From Daucus carota subsp. sativus (taxonomy: Eukaryota > Streptophyta > Magnoliopsida > Apiales > Apiaceae), in NCBI RefSeq assembly GCF_001625215.2, contig NC_030385.2, positions 31,459,598 to 31,523,597 of the forward strand: a stretch of DNA of 64,000 bases, in the 5' to 3' direction. Below are positions 35,837-47,777 of the stretch, piece after piece. The notes under the pieces are model-generated. The model made no database searches and was not told the origin of the DNA. It worked only from the letters and a program-made list of their open reading frames with translations. Each line of letters opens with the position of its first letter. Within the stretch, counting starts at the first letter, position 1. A program made the position numbers and the translations under genes.

Positions 35837-38800
35837 GCACACAAACGCACACAGAACTTTTGAAACGTTTCCATGAGATGCCGAACTGACCCCAAGCCGG
35901 GGTCCAGTATATTTTTGGAGATACGCAACACCCCCTATTGCTGTTAGTGATATGTGAAACTGACATGCAGATCCGTGGGGCTTTTGGCTAAATATATCAG
36001 ATTCTGGTTTTCACCAAAAGCTCTTCAGAAATTAGATTGTGGTATTTTGGGGGCATTTTTCCCTTAAAATCATGGCATTTTGGGTCATCAACGTTCTGGT
36101 TGCAATTTTATATTCTACCAAAATATGGTACGGGTGATGTTTGGCTAAAAATCTCACTGTTAGTGATTATGAGCTATTATTTAATGTAAGCCGAAGTGAT
36201 TAAATGCATTTAGGGACATTTCACATCTTGAGATGTAGTATTATAGGCATTAGGATAATTCATGGACTGAGCTGTTATCTCACATATTCCCGTAATATTT
36301 ATATTTATTCTGATTCTATAAATTATAAACTTAAGTTGCAACTTGTGATGGTTTTACCATTTAGAAGCTGTTGCTCATTGATCCCATTTTGGAGTATTAC
36401 ACTGTTATCAATCACTTAGTGATTGAATACACATCAATAATATATTGTTAATATAATTACAGTCCACTATATAATCTTAGTTAGGGCAGCAGCTGCAAAA
36501 GACTTGACATCTGATGCATCTGGTTCGTTTCTTACCTACCACAGAATAGTTCTTAGAGATTAAAACACGACTTCATTACAACTCCTAACATATTATGCTT
36601 GAAGTAATGTTTTTTCTTTCTGTTCTTTAGGTAGTAGTGTTAGGAGGTGGATCGTTTGGAACAGCAATGGCTGCACATGTTGCTGGTCGAAAGGTTCAAC
36701 TGGAAGTTAACATGCTTGTGCGAGATCCAAAAATATGCCAGTCCATTAATGAGAAACACTTTAATTGGTAATTTCTTACTTCCTGTCACTTGTTAGAACT
36801 TTTAGTGCCATGCCTAGTTATATACAAAGCCATCTTGTCTCCTGCCTGCTTCACTTTGTATGCCACTGCTCAATCACCTTAAGTTTGTTTGCTTCTAAAT
36901 TGTTTTCCATCCCTTATCATACCTTCCACTTCCCAGCTCATTGTGCAAATTGTTGATCTGATTTATACTCTGTAAATTTTGTGTTGTCAGCAAGTATTTT
37001 CCTGAATACAAGCTCCCAGAAAATGTCATTGCAACAACTGATGCCAAAACTGCTCTTCTCGGTGCGGACTTTTGCCTGCATGCTGTACCAGTGCAGGTTT
37101 TTCAGCTTCCTCTATATGTACTACTGTTGTTATCCTTTTCTCCTTTTGTTAGTTATTTTTTCCTGAGCGTCAGCTGGATCTTTATCGTAGATGTATGTAT
37201 GGTGATGGTTTTCTTAGTAGACTCTAAGCTATGCATTTAAGTATGTGCCTTACAGTCTACATGTATGATTCCAGATCTTGTATTCACCGTATCTTACTTG
37301 TTCAGAGACTCGCACATATACAGAAAAGGCACGAGTGACACAGGAATAAATCTTCCATATTGCATGAAAGTGAATGTGCGGAAAATTTTAAGGAAAGTAC
37401 ATCGGGAGCGATATCTGATCTTCATATTTATAAAATATACTAAATGATCAATATTATATCTGTTAAAAAAGGACGTTTTCTTGCATAGCTCTGACAAGCA
37501 TGTGAGTCACTGTTAAATGTTCATATCATATCAATAAAATATTGTCATGGCTCTTACATTGTGAAACATTAAGATATTCTCAAGCAAGTATAAGATGACA
37601 AAGTAAAAGCAGTATTAGGACGGGAACCTCCGGAATGAGTTTAATAGCATATTGTGTACTTCCTCCAACTTGTTTGAAGTTAAAACACAAACTAATAATC
37701 GGAACCTATAATTTGATATATATTTATTACAAATAGAAGTGCAGAACACTTGGTTCTTCAGTTTCCATTTGCGCCATACCCTGTATATATATCAAATATA
37801 TGTATTGCATATGTCATGTGTGTTTGCCTTTAAGAAAAAAATTCAAATTTATATTCTTCTGATTCTTTAATTAAAATTACTATTTTGCACTATATAATCT
37901 CATACTTTTGTACACAAATTGTATCTATTATCATACTACAGTTCAGCTCATTATTTCTAGAGGGTGTAGCCGATTACGTAGATCCAGGTCTGCCTTTTAT
38001 ATCACTCAGCAAAGGTTTAGAGCTGAATACATTTAGGGTGATGTCCCAAATAATACCACAAGCTTTGAAAAATCCACGTCAGCCCTACATTGTTCTCTCA
38101 GGGCCTTCATTTGCATCAGAATTGATGAACAAATTACCCACAGGTGATAAGCCTTTTTTAACAGACCATTTAATATCTTTGCATATTTATTCTTGCGTCT
38201 GTAATCTTACTTCATCATATTCTAGCTATGGTGGTAGCATCAAAAGATAAGAAATTGGCAAATGAAGTCCAGCAACTTCTGGCTTCTAAAAACCTAAGAA
38301 TCAGCACCTCAAGGTAATGATTTTATTTTTTGTGTGTCTGATTTCTGTATACACCCCAATTGTATTGTATATCTGTCTTTTTGTCTTTCCTACCATCCAA
38401 CAGCAATTATATCCTGGAGTTGTGACTGCAGATACTATAATGAACTATTTACAGTTTAGTATTGGCATGCTCAGCTATTAACCCCTGATGGGACAGTGAT
38501 GTTACAGGGGTGGAAATTGCAGGTGCACTAAAGAATGTTCTTGCAATAGCAGCCGGAATAGTTGAAGGAATGAATCTTGGTAATAATTCTATGGCTGCTC
38601 TTGTAGCACAAGGCTGTTCTGAGATACGCTGGTTGGCAACGAAGGTATGTGAACTATCTTATGCACAATCCTCTACTAGTCAACGTGTGCAATAATCACT
38701 AGCACCCCAGTAGACAAAGCAAACATAAGTGGACACATTTGTGACCATCAAATCATCATTCTCTTCAAGTTGTGGGCTGATAGTGAGGCTCAAAGATACA

Positions 38801-39701
38801 CTGGATGCTTCAAGACCCAACTTTAGTTATTGTACTTAAATTTTTTTATTTATATGTAGTTCATTGTGGGTGACGTCTGTCGAAAAGTGTAGTTTAGAGT
38901 ATCAATGATGGAGTTAAGTGAGAATTGAACAATTTATCATTTTAGCTAAACTTGACAGGTCATGCACACTTTAGTCTGTTCCCCATCATTTACTTTTGTT
39001 TGGGTTACATATTTACATGGGGCTTAGTAACATTAGGCTCTACTTAAAGATGAGTTTAAAGCTGTTTTTAAGGGCTGATCTCATCTAATATTGGTCTCTG
39101 CTGATGTTTTCGTTTGGTTTGGAGGCTTTAGTTAAGCACCATTTTTTCTTGTTTTATGTCCTTTGAAGTAATAATGTTAGCTTCTATCGTTTCTATTGAA
39201 GATGGGAGCAAAATCAACAACAATTACTGGTTTATCAGGCACTGGAGACATTATGCTTACATGTTTTGTGAACCTTTCAAGGAACAGAACTGTTGGAGTT
39301 CGTCTTGGATCAGGGGAAAGGCTGGATGATATACTTAGCAGCATGAATCAGGTTAATGGAACTTTCAGTATTGCCTGGTAAAGCTTGCAATAGCTTACAT
39401 GGGTACTTAATAGAAATAATTCTTTAGGTGGCCGAAGGTGTATCAACAGCAGGAGCTGTGATTGCACTGGCACAGAAATATAATGTCAAGATGCCGGTCC
39501 TGACTGCAGTTGCTCGAATAATTGATAATGAGCTGACCCCTCAAAAAGCTGTTCTTGAGTTGATGAACCTACCTCAGGTACTCCGTTTAAGTATATAATT
39601 ATTTCTTCTTCTTTTTTTTTTTTTTTTTAATTTAGGATCTAGTTAACAGTTCAGTGGAATAACAAGTGTACTCCCTTATTTTTTAGGTTGAAGAAGTTTG
39701 A
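34214..39701 (+). CDS. GLY1: Plastid NAD-dependent glycerol-3-phosphate dehydrogenase (455 aa)
   Basis: Nine exons join in frame: 34214-34585, 36631-36767, 36991-37096, 37942-38143, 38226-38313, 38497-38644, 39202-39351, 39428-39577 and a 15 bp last exon 39687-39701. The enzyme reduces dihydroxyacetone phosphate to glycerol-3-phosphate, which feeds plastid glycerolipid synthesis (established for GLY1/SFD1). Exon 1 encodes a Ser/Pro-rich transit peptide and linker. The NAD-binding loop [14 protein letters not shown] starts at residue 125 with exon 2. Others are [17 protein letters not shown], the catalytic Lys in [16 protein letters not shown] (K314), [13 protein letters not shown] and [13 protein letters not shown]. 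All key residues are present. Intron 1 is 2 kb and carries a tandem duplication. The start MSSSAPP was chosen because upstream in-frame ATGs sit beside an A-run and encode Lys-rich sequence unlike a transit peptide. Confidence 0.95.
35085..36275. repeat. Tandem duplication of about 0.6 kb in GLY1 intron 1
   Basis: Unit 1 (about 35085-35680) and unit 2 (about 35683-36275) share the same order of words: CCACGAATTCAAGAAAGGTG, GCGCCCATTGC, GCCGAACTGACCCC, AACACCCCCTATTGCT, AAAGCTCTTCAG, TTAGTGATTATGAGCTATTA and TGCATTTAGGG. The copies differ by many substitutions and small indels, so the duplication is old. Unit 2 has a CT/CA microsatellite at 35781-35832. No coding sequence or TE domain is seen in the unit. 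Confidence 0.88.
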
Positions 39702-41182
39702 AATTGTAAATAATGAAGAATGTGTGTGAGCAATTAAGTAGAGATCTGAAACTGCAGATACAGACAATGCGATGGCCGCCAGCAATTCACTTCACCGCGG
39801 TATCATATAATTTTTCTAATATACTTATTGATTTTATCATTTCTGTTGTCATATGTAATCATTGTAGTTGCCTTTGTTTATAAAATTTAATGCAATGTCG
39901 ATAGTGATATTTACATGACTAGAATCTCAAAGAGAGTAATATAAATGTTCACTAATTTGATGACTCACTATGTACCATATGTCTCATATATCAATTATAT
40001 TTTGTACTTAAAAACCAAAGAAAAAAAAAAACATTTGGTGCACTGGTCTTGTCGTGAATATATGAAGTCCTCTTGCAACTTGCAAAACCCTGTGGTCCAG
40101 ATACTACTGAGTAGACATGATAGAGAAACCGGGTACATGTTGCTTATTCATCTTTTCCTCCACACATTATTATTCTTTAAATACTAGTTATATTGTTATT
40201 TTTTCTAAATAAAGTAATTGTTTACACACATGTTTAAAAAATGAAACCTCAGACATGTCATGTATGAGTTCAAGGTTCCTTTCGCTGCATGTTGGAAAAA
40301 TGCAATATGCCAACTGCAGCAGCCCACTGGCAGATGTATAAACCTTAGCTAGTGGTACCAACCAGTAAAGACATTCGTGACTGTTAGTTCAGGGCAAAAT
40401 CATCCTCCAAACCTATAGTATATAAACTCGAGCATTATGAGCCTGTGGTAGCAATTTGTTTCTCACGGAAAATGGCACAACATACTACATACAGTACTAG
40501 CAATGCTTAACTGCTAATAACAGAATCATTCATTATACGAATCCATCTGCCTTCTATTCTTTCTGTGTTACCTAGTTTGACAGTTTTTCTATTCTTTCTG
40601 TGTTACCTAGTTTGACATTTTTGTGGCCACATAACTTAGGAGTTGAGAACAAACAGATCTTCCGGAAGATTTAGGTTGAAATTGGGTTGCTGTATTTATG
40701 TGCATTAATACTAAATCTGCTGGAGTTCTCAGACTCATACAGAGGCAAATCCGTACCGCCATGTACTGAGTCTGAAATCATTAGGTTTACCTCTGTAGCT
40801 AACTGATAAGTAGACAAGATATGGGTGGTTCATAAATGAGCAATTTATTAGTAAAAGTGGCACACTGTTTTGTCATTTCCTATTTTGACCTTTTCTGTTT
40901 GGACTTTCATTAGAAATGAGATATGGATCGACAAGATTTTATTTCAAGCTAACATGGCAAATTGTCTGTTTCCCCCCATTTTCTACCCTGAATTTTGACT
41001 GTTTTCGATACCTGTAACTGTGGGTAAAAACTGAAAACACGGGTCAGGAACAAGAAAGACTGCATGAAAACAGCTAAGATTCTCATATTGATAACCTCTT
41101 CTATCTACTGAAGTAAGTGATAGTATCAGTACATACACCAGTAATGCTACACTAATTGATAATCCAAATCCCTTTTAATATT
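39702..41182. other. Convergent intergenic region between GLY1 and the WRKY gene
   Basis: It holds both 3' UTRs. A 35 bp tandem duplication (unit with TCTGTGTTACCTAGTTTGAC) occupies 40553-40622. Nothing else is recognised. Confidence 0.6.
40553..40622. repeat. 35 bp direct tandem duplication
   Basis: Two almost identical 35 bp copies, at 40553-40587 and 40588-40622. Confidence 0.88.
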
Positions 41183-42651
41183 CTATGAGCCTGCTTGAAG
41201 CTCAGAGCTCAAGATTTGATCACAATGGAAATCCCAGTTATCAAATTGAAGAGACCTAATCAAACTCATATCCATACCAGCATCTAGTCCATAAGAATTT
41301 GGTGACCCACAAAGATATCCAGCACTGGTATCCACACGATTTTCAAGATTATCTGTTCCTAGTTCTGAAAATAGAAACATAGGCGGCTTGTCAGACAATC
41401 TCAAACCCTTAACGTTGTCTTGCCATGATATATCTGAATCCAGTAAAGGATCAGTAAACAGCTGATCATCACTCGGCTCTTCCTTGTTTTCATTCTGTGA
41501 CAATTTCGGTTCCATATCGTATAAACTACAAGTGTTTAACAGAGAGTTGGGCTCTGGTGTTGTTTGTGCAGCTTTCATGATATCTGTAGATTTTTTGCAT
41601 GTATGTTGACCAAAGTATGTAATGTTGTACATTCGTTTGTCATCTTCGAGTTGTTGAACTTGTTTAAGAGCTTGGCAACCCTGTTCATGCTTGTATGTGC
41701 ATCTGAAGTAGCACCTACATATAAATCAGAAGGGATTAGAATCCAAGAACACAATTGGTGATTAGATCTACTTATATCTGCAGATTCACAAAGTAGCTCA
41801 ACTAAAACTAGGATCCAAAACTATAATTCAGAGTTTATAGTTTCTTCACAAAGGCCAAAAGAGATGGCAGAGTATTTTTCTACATGCTTATCTACAGTCT
41901 ACACAAACAGCAGGGGAAAGGGCTATCTTACTTGCTATTTACATAATATTCTACCATGTATATATACTATAATCTTAATTATAAGTACTAATCAGATATA
42001 TTGTTCCTGGTGCACAATTCTATCGTTGTCGGGTATATCCAGTGCACAAGTCTCTCGTCATTGACTCAAGAAAATGTCATAATTTACACCGAATTAAAAG
42101 ATCTAAATTTTATAGAAGTTAAAGTAATGATACCTAGGATATTTGGAGTTGAGTATTCCTTTTTGTCCATATTTCCTCCATGAATAGCCATCCTCCAATT
42201 TGGAAGAAACACTCCTCCTGGAATCTAAAGTCTTCCTACAGAAAACAAAAAACCAACATTAAATTTCCAATCATTTCATACACAAGAATCACAAACAAAA
42301 CAATCTAATCACAATCCAAGAAACCAACCTTCTCTTATAACACCCTCTCCGGCTCTTACTGGTTGATCTATTAACACTCTCCCCGGAATCCTGCGAAGCC
42401 AGAAGCCCCGAAGAAGCAGACCCAAAATCACTCCCATGGATCTGAGCACAAGAATTAAGCACCGACAGACTCTGACTGAAAGAAGTGCATATCTTCATCG
42501 CAAGTTCTTGAACCCCATGATCTGAACTGCAGTTATTACCGAGCAACAACAAATCCTGGAGCTGAGTAGCAATGTCACGGCCTTGAACAAGCTCTTTGAT
42601 CACCCTCTTCCTCTTAGTACCCCATGAATGCTCGGGAGAAGTTGCCGCCAT
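41183..42651 (-). CDS. Group III WRKY transcription factor, WRKY54/70 type (318 aa)
   Basis: Three exons on the minus strand join in frame: 42329-42651, 42134-42235 and 41183-41714. The DNA-binding domain has WRKYGQK at residues 127-133 and a zinc finger C147-X7-C155-X23-H179-X-C181, which is exactly the group III C2HC spacing. The intron after PR is at the usual WRKY position. The N-terminus, [20 protein letters not shown], resembles the helix found in WRKY54 and WRKY70, and the C-terminus is acidic. Proteins of this kind bind W-boxes and set the balance of salicylate and jasmonate responses (established for WRKY70/54). WRKY41/53/30 relatives cannot be fully ruled out. The start MAATSP was preferred to in-frame codons up to 42807, which would encode a His/Pro/Phe-rich stretch unlike any WRKY. 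Two TGACG motifs lie about 235 bp upstream. Confidence 0.92.
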
Positions 42652-42883
42652 GTCACCAAAACTAGAGAATTTAATGGACTGAGAAATAAATATAAGTAGA
42701 TGGTAATGAATGTGAGAGTGTGTGTGATATATAAACAAGTGAGAAGAGAAAAAGGGTGGGGAGAAAGTGATGGGGTGTGAGGGAGATAAGAGGAAATGGG
42801 GTGGCAATTTTAAAGGAAGTTCGTGAGAAGCAAGTTGAGAAAATTTTGCCCATTGAAAATTATTATCGAGCTAGCGACAAGAA

Positions 42884-42902
42884 TGACGTAGTTTGCATGA
42901 CG
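42884..42902. promoter_or_regulatory. Paired TGACG motifs (as-1-like) upstream of the WRKY gene
   Basis: TGACG occurs at 42884-42888 and 42898-42902, 14 bp apart start to start, with a further TGACA at about 42909. The pair is about 233 bp upstream of the WRKY start codon. Classical as-1 elements have two TGACG boxes 12 bp apart and bind TGA factors in salicylate responses. The spacing here is 2 bp off, so this is a candidate only. Confidence 0.35.
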
Positions 42903-43006
42903 AGGGGCATGACACTCGCAAGTATAAATTACTATTTGACAATTCTACTTTAGTTTCTAAGAAATAATACTTACGGTAACGAAGGTTTTGTAATTCGTTA
43001 ATTTTT

Positions 43007-43697
43007 GGGATCTTTTTAAAAATACCCATCTGTAAAATTTTTTTTTTAAAAATACTACCATCTTTTTCATTGTTTTTAAAAATACCTTTTCATAAATTTT
43101 TTTTTTCAAAAATACGATTTGCAACTTTTGCAACCTCATTTGCAACCTTGGGCGGCGCAGCCGTAAAAGTTGCAAATGAGTTTGCAAAAGTTGCAAATGA
43201 GGTTGCAAAAGTTACAAATAAAAATGGAAAGTTGCAACTGTTGCAACTGCAATTGTAACTAGTTCAACTGAAAACTGTAAGTTGCAAATGAGGTTGCAAA
43301 AGTTGCAAATGAGGTTGCAAATGAAGTTGCAACTGTAGTTGCAGTTGCAACTTTTGCAACTACAGTTGCAACTTCATTTGCAACCTCAGTTGCAACTAAA
43401 TGCAACTGAAAACTATATATAGTTGTAAATGAGGTTGCAAAAGTTGCAAATGAGGTTGCAACTGCAGTTGCAACTTTTGCAACTTCATTTGCAACCTCAG
43501 TTGCAACTAAATGCAACTGAAAACTGTAAGTAACAACAGATGTATGGTGTGCCCCTGGCGGGGCTATTAGATTACAATAAAATCAACTGAATGCAACCAT
43601 ATGCAACTGAATACAACCATATGCAACCATATATGCAATTACAAATCCTGATTTCAAGTTCCAGTTTTCAAATGTCATTTTCGACCACATTTCCGGA

Positions 43698-43747
<50 letters not shown>

Positions 43748-43995
43748 TCCGGAAATGTGGTCGAAAATGACATTTGAAAACTGGAACTTGAAATCAGGAA
43801 TTCAGCTGCATATGAAGTTGCAAAAGTGGTTGCAACACGGCTGGCGCCGCCTGTAGTTGCAAATGAGGTTGCAAAAGTTGCAAACAGTATTTTTGAATTT
43901 TTTTTTTTTATGAAAAGGTATTTTTAAAAAGAATTCTGGAAGGTAGTATTTTTGAAAACAATAAAAGAAAAGGTAGGTAGTTTTGTAGATTTCCC
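43007..43995. mobile_element. Mutator-type foldback element with 9 bp target duplication
   Basis: A 989 bp element has long imperfect terminal inverted repeats beginning GGGAT / GGGAA, which continue through AAAATAC and TTTTTTT blocks into TTGCAAC words. It is flanked by a perfect 9 bp direct repeat TTAATTTTT at 42998-43006 and 43996-44004; a 9 bp target duplication is the hallmark of Mutator-like elements. The interior is an array of GTTGCAAATGAG / GTTGCAACTGCA words in both orientations, and the centre is a perfect palindrome (43646-43799). No transposase is encoded. Any reading frames across it give only low-complexity VANEVAKVA-like repeats. Confidence 0.85.
43646..43799. repeat. Perfect 154 bp palindrome with (AT)21 core
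   Basis: Two 56 bp arms (left begins TCCTGATTTCAAGTTCCAG) are exact reverse complements around a 42 bp AT run at 43702-43743. It can form a long hairpin or cruciform. It lies at the heart of the foldback element. Confidence 0.95.
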
Positions 43996-44759
43996 TTAAT
44001 TTTTTTAATTTATTTGATAATTTATGATTAGCTCGATTAATTTTGTTCGACTTTGGTGTTCCTAATTTTCGACCTAATTCATTTTCTGTTTACCGGTTAA
44101 ATTGAGTTCACAATTACAATACTGCATAAACTTTTTCCTTTCTTTTTTGATTTGTGTAAACAGTAGATGCATTATCGTCAAATTGGGATTAGAATTTACT
44201 GATGTGATAGAGTAACTTTTCAAGTGGAAAAAGACTGTGTGAAAATTGACTCATTTTGAATAGGTACTGCAAATATTTTATTTTATACTGTTATCTTATA
44301 TGAGATTTGAATTACTAAGTAAATAGTTTTTTTATAAAAAAAGACTTATTTCAAAAAAAAATATTTATATTTATTTTTCTGATATTAGTAAATGGTGTTT
44401 AATAATGTTTGTCTATGAAAATAAGTCATTTAAGTACACATATTTTTCTTAAAAATAAATAAATAATTTTTGAAAAATAGAATAATCCAAACAAATCCTA
44501 AATATGATGAGATTGATTTGTTATGGAGTTTACTATTTCATTGTAATCCTCGGAGTCCATATATATTCTGCAGGTAAAATATAATTTAAAATACTATATA
44601 ATATATATTATTTTTCAAATAATATTCTACAAATATTACCATATTATTAATAATATTGTGGGTCTCGTACATACTACTAGCAAAACATTATAATATATAT
44701 TATTTTATAAAATATAATTAATTTGACAATATACATGTTTATGTTGGAGAACAAATATA

Positions 44760-45270
44760 CAGTAGAAACTCTTTAAATTAATACTCGGTAAATTAATAAA
44801 CTCTCTAAATTAATAAATTTGTCCGGTCCCGACTTGGGCCAATGTAAAAAATTGAAAAACTCGATAAAATAATAAGATAATAATTTTGCGGGAGATCCCT
44901 CTATAATTTTCGATCCCAAGAAAATTATAAATTAATAATTCACAGAAACTGAAAAAAATATATTATACTCTATTGAAATATATTACATTTACTATACAGT
45001 ATTTCAAAAGTCATTATTGATTTCTTATACATTTGAACACAGTAGTTACTAATTTATGTTGTCATTATTGATTTCTAATAAATATGAACAGAGTAGCTGT
45101 AAGTTAATTCTAAAAGGCATAGACTAATTTGTCTTTTTGTTTGGTATGTACGGTGTAATCGGTTAAAAACTCTTTAAATTAATAATTATTAATTTATCGA
45201 TAAATTAATAACTCTTTAAATTAATAAATTTCTCCGGTCCTGACATTATTAATTTACAGAGTTTTTACTG
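44760..45270. mobile_element. MITE with CAGTAGAAACTCT ends and TA target
   Basis: The left end CAGTAGAAACTCTTTAAATT and the right end (reverse complement CAGTAAAAACTCTGTAAATT) are inverted, with TA on both sides (44758-44759 and 45271-45272). A second block like the left end lies in direct orientation near 45160-45245 (AACTCTTTAAATTAATAA ... TCTCCGGTCCTGAC compared with TTGTCCGGTCCCGAC at about 44819), so the element carries a subterminal copy of its own end or a nested partial copy. Non-coding. Confidence 0.75.
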
Positions 45271-46130
45271 TATTGTCCTTTGAGATTTACGACATTCTAT
45301 TAAAATAAGATTGGTAAAACATATTTGCAAGATAACATGTTTTACAAGTATTTTAATTAAAGAACATACATAGATACCGAAGATTCTAATAAAATGATGT
45401 TACTCCATAAAATTTTAATCGTGTTTTACGTGCCAAATAATTTGAATTATGAGTTAATGTTCCGACTTAAATTTCATATATAAATCGGAGTATTTAAACA
45501 GACGTTTACGTTAACTAGTACAACAACTACTAAGTAGTCCCCGTATTTGTTTCGACCCGGGAGAAAATTTAAAATTATCATCATATATACGCACCTAACT
45601 AGTGTCGTTCGTAAAACGTATTAAGGTGACGAGGGGGATGACAGTAGCATATAATTCTGTTTACATTTCTATAGTAGTTTGGTATCCATTTTATACCTAG
45701 AGAATGAGTACATATTCATCATCACACGCCGAATTTGAATCAAATTCACTTATATCATAAGTAGCTTTTTCAGTGGGAAAGGAGACTCCAAAACCAGACA
45801 CGCGCACACACACGTTCGTTACATTATGATTATATGCATCTAGATTTTCAGCGACGGGGGCAAACGAGCTACGCATATGACTTCTCAACTGTAATCTATT
45901 TTATATATTACTCTATAGCATAATGAAACATGTTTCGTCTTCATCATTCGTACTTCTTATTTATTTACGAAATTTTTTCGTTATTTGACAAGTATTTTTA
46001 AAATTATTATGAAATATAATTTCATAACTTATTCTTATAAAAAATGTACATATTATATTTTTATTCAGAAAAAAAAATTCAAACAAATTTATAAAAATAT
46101 ATTTTATATGATTTTTAACATACATATTTA

Positions 46131-46571
46131 GGGGTCGTTTGGTTCATGGGTATCAAAAATCAGGGGTTTGTTCATTCCAAACATATACCTGGTGTTTGGT
46201 TGGAAAACATAAAATTTGAAACCCATACCTTAAACCCTCAAGGTATGGATTTTTGATACCCAAGTGGGGAGTTGGGTATGAGATGGGGTATCAGATTCGT
46301 TCATTTTTAATTTTTTTTGTCTCTGTTTTAGTAATGAAATATTAATATTTTATACAAAATTAAATCAATGATGCAAAAATATATAACTATAATAATTTTA
46401 TTAATATTTTTAAAAAATATATATTGATAACTTATTTTTTTACAAAAATTGTATATATTGATTCCAGCACTCAACCAAACACATGATATCAGATATGATA
46501 CCTCAAACCCATACCAACTTAATCCGATTCCTCATTCCAACCACATACCACTTCTCGAACCAAACGACCCC
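46131..46571 (+). mobile_element. Tourist-type MITE, family A copy 1
   Basis: Perfect 15 bp terminal inverted repeats GGGGTCGTTTGGTTC / GAACCAAACGACCCC are flanked by TTA at 46128-46130 and 46572-46574. This fits PIF/Harbinger. The inner ends carry GGTATCA words in inverted orientation. 441 bp, non-coding. Copy 2 is at 50126-50536 in the opposite orientation. Confidence 0.9.
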
Positions 46572-46854
46572 TTATAGATTTTAAGTAAAAGGATGAGCAA
46601 TTAATGTGGCACTTGACAGAGTTGGACTCCACGGAACCCCGATCTTGCTTATTAATCTATATCAATAAATGGGTTGAGCGCATGCATATTTTAGTTTATC
46701 TTGATGATTTATACAGGTTAAACTCATGTTTGTATTTATTACTAAAGGCACGACAATTTAAATCGATCCCTCACTTGTTTCACATCTCTGTTATATTTCA
46801 TTACAACAGAAATCGCATATTGCAACAGAATTTTTTGTCGTGACTGACTCGGTC

Positions 46855-47135
46855 TTTTATGTGATTCTCGGGTATCCAATCAATTAATTCCACAAACCGG
46901 GGAAGCTTAAGCGGAAATGGAAGAGTAGGGTGAGGAAAAAGGAGGGAAGCAACTAAATGGAAGGTTTCGCCCGCTCGCTCGAACACTCGTTTAGTAGACA
47001 GCGAGTGGAGTGCATAAACCTTTTTAGAAATAGGGGCGAGTACTACATGCGCTCGTAAGTAAAGTACGGAACGGGTTCTGTCTATAAAGCGGAGCGACCT
47101 CGTCTTCCTTGTTTCTGGCGAAACTTCTGGCAACT
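46855..47135. other. GC-rich island, possibly mitochondrial DNA insert (NUMT)
   Basis: About 280 bp has a near-balanced base composition inside DNA that is otherwise strongly AT-rich, with CG-containing words (CGCCCGCTCGCTCG, GGGGCGAGTACTACATGCGC, GGAGCGACCTCGTC). The wording resembles plant mitochondrial intergenic DNA, by impression only. It has no terminal repeats of a transposon. An alternative is an old captured gene fragment. Confidence 0.4.
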
Positions 47136-47777
47136 GTCACTAAATCTGTCACAATTGCGTTGGAATGCTTGCGCGGGAGTTTTTGCGCCAATATTTGCGA
47201 CAGCTTGATTCTGTAGGTAAATTTGCGTCGATAAATCATTGGCAGAACATCGTGAGTGTCGTTGTCAAGACTCCTCCCTCAAAGCGTTGTTATTCCGTCA
47301 ACAATTAACGAAAGATTTGTTTTCCTTGCTAATTTCCGTTGCAATACTTGAAATTTTTAGTAGTGTTTTCATCATTTTAGAATTTGAATTTTTTAATTCA
47401 TAAAAACCTAATTTCAAATTCATGAATTGTTATATAAACTACCTCTCACACAATATTTCTCTACGAAGGCTTCAATTTTTGAATTTGAAATTAAACAGTT
47501 AGATATAAATAATATGTTATTGATATTATATTATTATTAAACAATCTTCTAAAGATAGGACTTTAATATGAAAATTACAGTCCTCAACCTTTTTCAATTT
47601 TTTCATCAATTACAAAATACATAATTGATATCAACTATTTATATAATATTGGAAAAAAAAATTATAAAATTATCATAAATTAGATGAAAATTTAACAATA
47701 CACCTTTGTATAGGTAGTATAATTATAATATTGAAAAGAAGAATAAAATATCATAGTTAATATTCAATAAAATAATA

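Noticed and set aside
42652-42807. In-frame upstream extension of the WRKY protein
   Set aside because: It would add a His/Pro/Ser/Phe-rich stretch unlike WRKY N-termini. The region looks like a pyrimidine/purine-rich leader, and MAATSP is the natural start.
43259-43516. 85-codon minus-strand frame rich in VANEVAKVATAVA-like repeats
   Set aside because: It is a translation of the TTGCAAC word array in the foldback element. Frames exist because the unit length is near a multiple of three; no start context or homologue is apparent.
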